From NCBI RefSeq assembly GCF_905120465.1, contig NZ_CAJHOF010000011.1, positions 1-60,726 of the forward strand: 60,726 nt of DNA, given 5' to 3'. Of the stretch, positions 53,235 through 60,726 are shown piece after piece. A model generated the notes under the pieces. It was not told the DNA's origin, did no database searches, and saw nothing but the letters and a program-made list of their open reading frames with translations. Position 1 is the stretch's first letter. Every line of letters begins with the position of its first letter. The position numbers and the translations under genes were made by a program. Origin of the DNA: Campylobacter majalis. Its GTDB lineage: Bacteria > Campylobacterota > Campylobacteria > Campylobacterales > Campylobacteraceae.

Positions 53235-55754
53235 TCATATTTTTTGAACTCCTCCGCTCCAGTTTATCTGTTTTTCAGGCATCATCCAAAGCACTATCAC
53301 AATAAATACAAGCAAGAAATAATAAATACTCATAGCCATTAATCCGCTTAATCCAAAAATCGATGAGATAGTAAAAAACAGCGATGAAACAAGTAGTGCC
53401 AAGCCAAATGGGAAAAATATCCCAAATGCCATCCATTTGTAGCTATTTGTTTGCATTTTTACAACTATCATTGTGGCAATACAAGGTGGAGTAAGTAACA
53501 TAAAAATAATAATAGACGCTGCATGAAGTGGTGTATAACCGCTGTTTTTAGCCATTTGCTCTTCTGGTCTTAGTGTTTGCTCCACAAATTCACCAGCTTC
53601 AGCAACACTAGCATTAGCATCTACTTGCCTGATGCTTGAATCATCTTTGTTACTTTCATAGATATTTCCAAGCGTTGCCACAGCAGATTCACGTGCGGCA
53701 AATGAGCTTAAAAATGCGACATTTATCTTCCAATCAAATCCAGCAAACCTAGAAATCGGCTCTAAAGCACGACCTGCCATTCCAAGCACAGAATGCTCGA
53801 TCTTAGCCTCTTTTTGCTCTCTTAAAATCTTGTTTCTAGCGGTTGAAAGTTTGCGAAGGGCTGTATTGATAGTCCTTGCATCTTTATCATCTTTATCAAC
53901 TTTGATAAATTTATAAAATTCTGGATTTTTCTTAGCATACTCATCATCCACGCTCTTGCTTCCACCCATTTTTTTGGCTCTGTATCCATCGTAGAAATTT
54001 AAAACATCAGCCACGGATTCACGAGTGTCAAGCAAATCTTTATAGCCTGTTTTTTCAGCAGATTTGATAAAATTTTCAATCGCTTTTTCTTCATCGGCGT
54101 TTAATCTATCATTTATATCATTAGGTACACCTGGAAACTGAAGCAGAGCAAACAACACGATAGCAACAGCAATGACGATAGTGCAAACCTTCTTAATATA
54201 CACCCAAACTCTCTCAAACGAACGCAAAATAACGCCTTTGAAAGTTGGCAAATGATAAGGCGGAAGCTCCATAACAAAAGGTGCGGTATGACGTGTTTTA
54301 AGTATAGTGGAAGTAAGAAACTTAGCAATAATTAACGCCGCCAAAACTGTCACAGTTGATATATAAAACATCATAATGCTCATATTTTGTGGGAAAAATG
54401 CACCCAAAAGCAAAGTATAAAATGGCACTTTTGCCAAGCAATTCATAAGCGGAACGGTTAAAATAGTAGCCATTCTAGCCCTATCATCAGATATGCCCTT
54501 TGTTGTCATTACACCAGGCACCGCACACCCTCCAACAAATGCACCGCCAAGCACTAGTGGTAAAGTGCTTTGTCCATGAAGTCCAAATTTTCTAAATAGT
54601 TTATCTAGTATAAATGCCATTCTAGGCATATATCCAACATCTTCTAAAATCGCAATCAAGGCAAAAAGTATAAAAAATATCGGCAAATAATTAAGCAAAG
54701 CAATGGCTGAATTAACAAGCCATATGCCAAGATCGGTTATCATAGGTATTTTTGCTACATCGGCGGCTGGCAACAAATCTGAAACAAAATTCTTAATCCA
54801 TGCAAAAATAGGCCATGTATATTCTGTTAGCTTATATCCAAATACAATACTGCTTTCATACGTTATAAATATGATAAGCAGTAAAAATGGAAAGCTAAGC
54901 CACCGATTTAACACATACCTATCCACTATATCAGTGATGGTTTCTTTGCCTTTTTTTGTCTCAGTAACACATTTGTGAAATATAATATCCGCACTCTCAT
55001 ATCTAAACGATGCCAAAAAACTCTCAACATCTTTGTCATAATGATCATGAAATTCTTGTCTTTGTTTTTCTATGACATCATTTATGTTTGAATTATTTTT
55101 TGTTAAAATTTCAATTATACTAGTATCTTTTTCAAGTGTTTTTATGCATAGCCAACGCCTACTGATGCCACTATCTTCAAAATTTAAACTCGTTTGAAGT
55201 GACACAATGTGTTTTTCAAGCTCGTCATAGTTGATTTTAAATTCGCTATAGTTTTTCTTAATCTCATCAACATTTTTTAAAATTTCATATATCTCATCTT
55301 TGCCCTCGCCTTTTCTTGCGCTAGCTTTTACAACAGGACATTTTAAAATTTCAGACATTTTTTTATCGTCTATCTTTATGCCACGAGCTTGAGCAACATC
55401 GCACATATTTAGCACAATAGCAACAGGCACACCAATCTCTAAAAGCTGGAATGTCAAATATAAATTTCGCTTTAAATTTGATGCATCAACGATATTTAAA
55501 ATCAAGTCTGGCTTTTCGTTTATAATAAATTCTTTTGCAACTTTTTCTTCAAGCGAATATGAACTAAACGAGTAAGTCCCCGGCAAATCCACCATCTCTA
55601 CTTCTATATCGCCTAGATCAAAATAGCCAGATTTTTTATCTACCGTTACACCAGGATAGTTTGCAATATGCTGGTGAATGCCACTAAGCATATTAAATAT
55701 AGTTGATTTACCGCAATTTGGTTGTCCAGCTAGTGCGACTTTTAACTCTTGCAT
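53235..55754 (-). CDS. feoB: Ferrous iron transporter FeoB
   Basis: 839 residues. The N-terminal G domain has G1 GQPNCGKST (about residue 10), switch motif YPGVTVDKKSGYF, G3 VDLPGTYS and G4 LNMCD. Two Gate-type membrane halves follow, with GGCAVPGVMTTKGI (about residue 410) carrying the conserved Cys and SSFAARESAVATLG (about residue 690). A long charged insertion sits near residues 560-660. Imports Fe2+ across the inner membrane. It overlaps feoA by 13 bp and is followed by two periplasmic genes and the Cys-rich protein. Confidence 0.95.
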   Translation of the reverse strand: MQELKVALAGQPNCGKSTIFNMLSGIHQHIANYPGVTVDKKSGYFDLGDIEVEMVDLPGTYSFSSYSLEEKVAKEFIINEKPDLILNIVDASNLKRNLYLTFQLLEIGVPVAIVLNMCDVAQARGIKIDDKKMSEILKCPVVKASARKGEGKDEIYEILKNVDEIKKNYSEFKINYDELEKHIVSLQTSLNFEDSGISRRWLCIKTLEKDTSIIEILTKNNSNINDVIEKQRQEFHDHYDKDVESFLASFRYESADIIFHKCVTETKKGKETITDIVDRYVLNRWLSFPFLLLIIFITYESSIVFGYKLTEYTWPIFAWIKNFVSDLLPAADVAKIPMITDLGIWLVNSAIALLNYLPIFFILFALIAILEDVGYMPRMAFILDKLFRKFGLHGQSTLPLVLGGAFVGGCAVPGVMTTKGISDDRARMATILTVPLMNCLAKVPFYTLLLGAFFPQNMSIMMFYISTVTVLAALIIAKFLTSTILKTRHTAPFVMELPPYHLPTFKGVILRSFERVWVYIKKVCTIVIAVAIVLFALLQFPGVPNDINDRLNADEEKAIENFIKSAEKTGYKDLLDTRESVADVLNFYDGYRAKKMGGSKSVDDEYAKKNPEFYKFIKVDKDDKDARTINTALRKLSTARNKILREQKEAKIEHSVLGMAGRALEPISRFAGFDWKINVAFLSSFAARESAVATLGNIYESNKDDSSIRQVDANASVAEAGEFVEQTLRPEEQMAKNSGYTPLHAASIIIFMLLTPPCIATMIVVKMQTNSYKWMAFGIFFPFGLALLVSSLFFTISSIFGLSGLMAMSIYYFLLVFIVIVLWMMPEKQINWSGGVQKI

Positions 55755-55972
55755 GGCTCAACCTTAACTAAAACTGCTTCACTTTTTCTTAAAGTTATTA
55801 AATAATTATGTATTTTTAGCTCCATTGGATCATAAAGTGGTGCTTCTCTTACTACTTCTAGCTCGGCACCAATGACAAATCCCATATCTAAAAGCTTTTG
55901 CAAAAGCTTATCTTTTGCCAAGATGGCTGTGATTTTACAGCGTTGTTTTTCTCCAATTTCACTCAGTTTCAT
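55742..55972 (-). CDS. feoA: Ferrous iron transport protein FeoA
   Basis: 76 residues from the ATG at 55972 (MKLSEIGEKQRCKIT), with an aaggg RBS; an in-frame ATG 30 bases upstream would add a basic tail outside the domain. SH3-like fold with LLDMGFVIGAELEVVREAPLYDP, the FeoA signature. It binds FeoB and is needed for uptake. It is divergent from recA across 181 bp. A loose Fur-box-like sequence lies at 56041-56058, too weak to call. Confidence 0.92.
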   Translation of the reverse strand: MKLSEIGEKQRCKITAILAKDKLLQKLLDMGFVIGAELEVVREAPLYDPMELKIHNYLITLRKSEAVLVKVEPCKS

Positions 55973-56115
55973 ACACACCCTTTTTACTCTAATAAGCATC
56001 AAAGTGTAATTTTAATACTTTTAACCTTTGCATAATATAAATTCAATAATTCTTATCAAAAAATATTTAAAATGTAGCATTTTAACACAGTTGTTAAAGT
56101 AAAATTTCATATTTT

Positions 56116-56145
56116 TTAGATAAAATCAGCGGAAATTTTATCTAA
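56116..56145 (+). promoter_or_regulatory. Inverted repeat over the recA promoter/leader
   Basis: Perfect 11-bp inverted repeat ttagataaaat (56116-56126) / attttatctaa (56135-56145) with an 8-base loop. The left arm contains gataaaat (-10-like) and the right arm runs into the aagg RBS, 9 bp before the recA ATG. The same design occurs before fabZ (14694-14726). Confidence 0.45.
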
Positions 56146-56153
56146 GGTTAATC

Positions 56154-58776
<2,623 letters not shown>

Positions 58777-58780
58777 GAAT

Positions 58781-59599
58781 ATGAGAAAATTTTACCTGCT
58801 TTCATGTATATTTTTATCAATTGTGGCTAGAGAAAATCCATTCATTGCCACAGGGGACTTAAATACTAGCGTAAAAACAACAAATATAAAAGAAGAGTAT
58901 GAAAATTTTGAACGACAAAATGTTAAATTTCCAAGCGATACTAGTTTGTTACTAAACATAAAAGTCCAATATAGGGCAACTGATGGCTCAATGAAAGAAA
59001 AAACGATTGATATAAATAAGACAATAAATCCACGTAACGAGTATGCATTAATTAAACTAAACGATCCAAAACCACAAGTTACACCAAAACTAGACGTATC
59101 AGTAACAATGCCTGAAAATAGCGTCATAAAAGAGGTTATTGTCGATACAAATACAACAAATGCTAAAATAATGCCATCGTCCGCTCCGGTAATAGGCGTA
59201 GTAAAAGAAGAAATTGGCGAGAAGATACCAGACAAAAAGCAAGTTATAACTGACGCAAATACATCAAACAACATAGAGATTAATATTCCTATAAAAAGTG
59301 TAAAATTTAAAGATTTTATTAGGTTTGATGTGGGTGATGAAAAAACACTTAGAATTTTAACTAGCGACAAGCTTGTAAAGCACTTTATATACGAAAAAAA
59401 ACAGATAGTTATCGACTTAAAAGAACAAAAAAGCTTTAAAACAGACACACTAAGTATCGATACGAAATTTTTTAAAAATATTCGTCTTGGTTGGCACAAA
59501 GGCAGATACAGAGCCGTCATCACACTAGACAAAGCTCACAAATATGAACTAGTAAAACTAAGCGATAATCAAGGATATGAAATAAAACTAAATAATTAA
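58781..59599 (+). CDS. cgpA: AMIN-domain periplasmic protein, CgpA-like glycoprotein
   Basis: 272 residues. A short hydrophobic N-terminal signal (MRKFYLLSCIFLSIVA) precedes a long polar linker and a C-terminal AMIN-like domain from about residue 175 (KFKDFIRFDVGDEKTLRIL and TKFFKNIRLGWHKGRYRAVI). Four Campylobacter N-glycosylation sequons (D/E-x-N-x-S/T) are visible: D26LNTS, D77INKT, D122TNTT and D158ANTS, all in the linker. C. jejuni CgpA (Cj1670c) is a Pgl substrate at this same place after recA-eno, as I recall. AMIN domains bind peptidoglycan or localise to the cell envelope. Confidence 0.8.
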   Translation: MRKFYLLSCIFLSIVARENPFIATGDLNTSVKTTNIKEEYENFERQNVKFPSDTSLLLNIKVQYRATDGSMKEKTIDINKTINPRNEYALIKLNDPKPQVTPKLDVSVTMPENSVIKEVIVDTNTTNAKIMPSSAPVIGVVKEEIGEKIPDKKQVITDANTSNNIEINIPIKSVKFKDFIRFDVGDEKTLRILTSDKLVKHFIYEKKQIVIDLKEQKSFKTDTLSIDTKFFKNIRLGWHKGRYRAVITLDKAHKYELVKLSDNQGYEIKLNN

Positions 59600-59660
59600 A
59601 ATTTTATTTAAATTTACAAGCTAGAATTTAGTATTTTAATTTCAAAAATAAGGGAAATAA

Positions 59661-60293
59661 ATGAAAGATTATTTAGGGATAATAAACTTTCGTCACGCTT
59701 GTAAAATTTTTGACGAAAATAAAAAAGTAAGTCGCGAAGATATCGATTATATACTAGAGGCTGGACGTGTTAGCCCTAGCTCAACAGGACTTGAGCAGTG
59801 GGATTTTGTTGTCATAACAAATCAAGAGCTCAAGCAAAAAATCCGTGAAGTAAGCTGGAATCAAGTGCAAATGACATCTTGTTCGCACTTAATAGTGGTG
59901 TTAGCTAAAATTAGCGATTTAAAAAGTGATAGCCAATATGTTGCTAATATGATAAAACGTCGTCCAGATAAGACGCCACAAGAGCTTCAAAACAGAATTA
60001 ATTTCTACAAAAATTTCATAACTGAGAATTTTAAAGATGATGACGAGCTTTTATATACTTGGGCACACGCCCAGTGTATGTTTGCAGCAACCAACATAAT
60101 GAATGCTGCTGCCTTTAAAGGCATAGACACATGTGCAATAGAGGGCATGGATAGACACGCTGTTGGTAAAATTTTAAACATAGACACCAAAAAGCACAGA
60201 GTCGCTATAATGATACCAGTTGGCTACAGACTAAACGAGCAACCGCCAAAATATCGTCGTAAAACCGATGATGTAATAACATGGATTGAGTAA
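59661..60293 (+). CDS. Nitroreductase-family NAD(P)H oxidoreductase
   Basis: 210 residues, FMN-dependent nitroreductase fold. The N-terminal INFRHACKIFDENKKVS matches the R-H-x-C-K-x-F start seen in Helicobacter RdxA. AGRVSPSSTGLEQWDFVVI is the flavin-binding motif, and CAIEGMDRHAVGKIL and VAIMIPVGYR are the expected C-terminal motifs. Such enzymes activate metronidazole-type drugs in relatives; the natural substrate is unclear. An agggaa RBS precedes the ATG. Confidence 0.85.
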   Translation: MKDYLGIINFRHACKIFDENKKVSREDIDYILEAGRVSPSSTGLEQWDFVVITNQELKQKIREVSWNQVQMTSCSHLIVVLAKISDLKSDSQYVANMIKRRPDKTPQELQNRINFYKNFITENFKDDDELLYTWAHAQCMFAATNIMNAAAFKGIDTCAIEGMDRHAVGKILNIDTKKHRVAIMIPVGYRLNEQPPKYRRKTDDVITWIE

Positions 60294-60726
60294 ATGGGAA
60301 GTGGAAATTTCCCATCCCTAAAACTCTGCAAAATCCAAAAATAACACCATATGGGTATTAGTTTTATCTTTTTTAACTTATCAATTTTATAGCCTTATTG
60401 ATTGTTTGCAATAGCCATATGGTTTTGTAAAATTTATGCTTTACCGTGGTTGTAAGCGAACAATAAAATTTACTTTTTACTATGTTTTGATTTGATTATT
60501 TAAAGCTACTTTACAATAAAGCATAAATTTCAAGACAAATCAATTATTTATAATTTTGCAAACTATCTTACAAATAAAACTATTTAAATTATCATCTTAT
60601 AAAAGCTTGGCTCAATTAACTTAACCCTATTTTCTCTTATCAATTTTAATAAAATTTAATAGAGATTGTCATGGTTATTAAATCTAAATTCACACTCTTT
60701 TAAGTGTAACAAAAAGTTATCTCTTT
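60294..60726. other. Intergenic end of window with a hairpin
   Basis: 433 bp, AT-rich. Just after the nitroreductase stop lies a hairpin atgggaa (60294-60300) / ttcccat (60309-60315), a possible terminator without a T run. I see no gene in the rest; a promoter for a gene beyond the window is possible. Confidence 0.4.

Noticed and set aside
56041-56058. Fur box upstream of feoA
   Set aside because: attcaataattcttatc resembles half of the GATAATGATAATCATTATC consensus, but the match is too weak in such AT-rich DNA to list.
58792-59532. 246-codon minus-strand frame opposite cgpA
   Set aside because: cgpA has a signal peptide, an AMIN domain, sequons and operon context; the opposite frame has none of these.

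Overview
The window looks like chromosomal DNA of a Campylobacter species (Campylobacterota). It is AT-rich and gene-dense. The tmRNA on the minus strand encodes the tag ANNVKFAPAYAKAA, which I recall as the Campylobacter jejuni tag. Several gene runs match the C. jejuni order as I remember it: ilvE-SPFH, fabZ-lpxA-clpX-mreB-mreC-carB, NFACT-orf-cdsA-dxr-(uraA)-pgp1-tsaD, and recA-eno-ftsB-like-cgpA. I cannot name the species from sequence alone.

Layout. 1-5.6 kb: a 1769-residue surface protein with a LapA-type retention module, Ig-like repeats, a VWA domain and RTX repeats; a G17 tract lies just past its terminator. 5.8-22.3 kb: housekeeping and metabolic genes (Bcr/CflA exporter, MalY/PatB lyase, fliI, folE, ilvE, an SPFH protein, hisIE, two DUF2393 paralogues, a pseudopilin, the fabZ-lpxA-clpX-mreBC block, carB) and tRNA-Phe.

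22.6-32.4 kb: a 9.8-kb genomic island bounded by a 22-bp direct repeat of the tRNA-Phe 3' end. It has no recognisable integrase. It carries a WYL-domain regulator with three unrecognised proteins that appear to share a palindromic operator, an AAA/DUF4143 ATPase, an Avs-like STAND NTPase with an N-terminal nuclease (antiphage candidate), and the decayed remains of a mazEF toxin-antitoxin pair. 32.4-39.1 kb continues the accessory zone: unrecognised ORFs, two overlapping DUF262 proteins (GmrSD-like restriction candidates) and a TonB-dependent siderophore receptor broken by one frameshift.

39.2-50.0 kb: the NFACT-cdsA-dxr-uraA-pgp1-tsaD block, a frameshifted Sel1-repeat gene, ssrA (tmRNA), an Hpt-domain protein, panB and ruvB. 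50.0-51.8 kb: small unrecognised genes, a decayed secreted-protein gene and a 0.9-kb geneless stretch. 51.8-56.0 kb: a minus-strand iron cluster, feoA-feoB followed by two periplasmic proteins and a 44-residue Cys-rich membrane protein. 56.1-60.3 kb: recA, eno, an FtsB/DivIC-like protein, the sequon-rich periplasmic protein CgpA and a nitroreductase.

The most likely undescribed system is the WYL-controlled module at 23.0-25.75 kb. Two matching inverted-repeat sites sit about 50 bp before the start codons of a 165-residue gene and of a two-gene operon, both in the same orientation to the gene, which argues that all four genes work together in a defence-type island.
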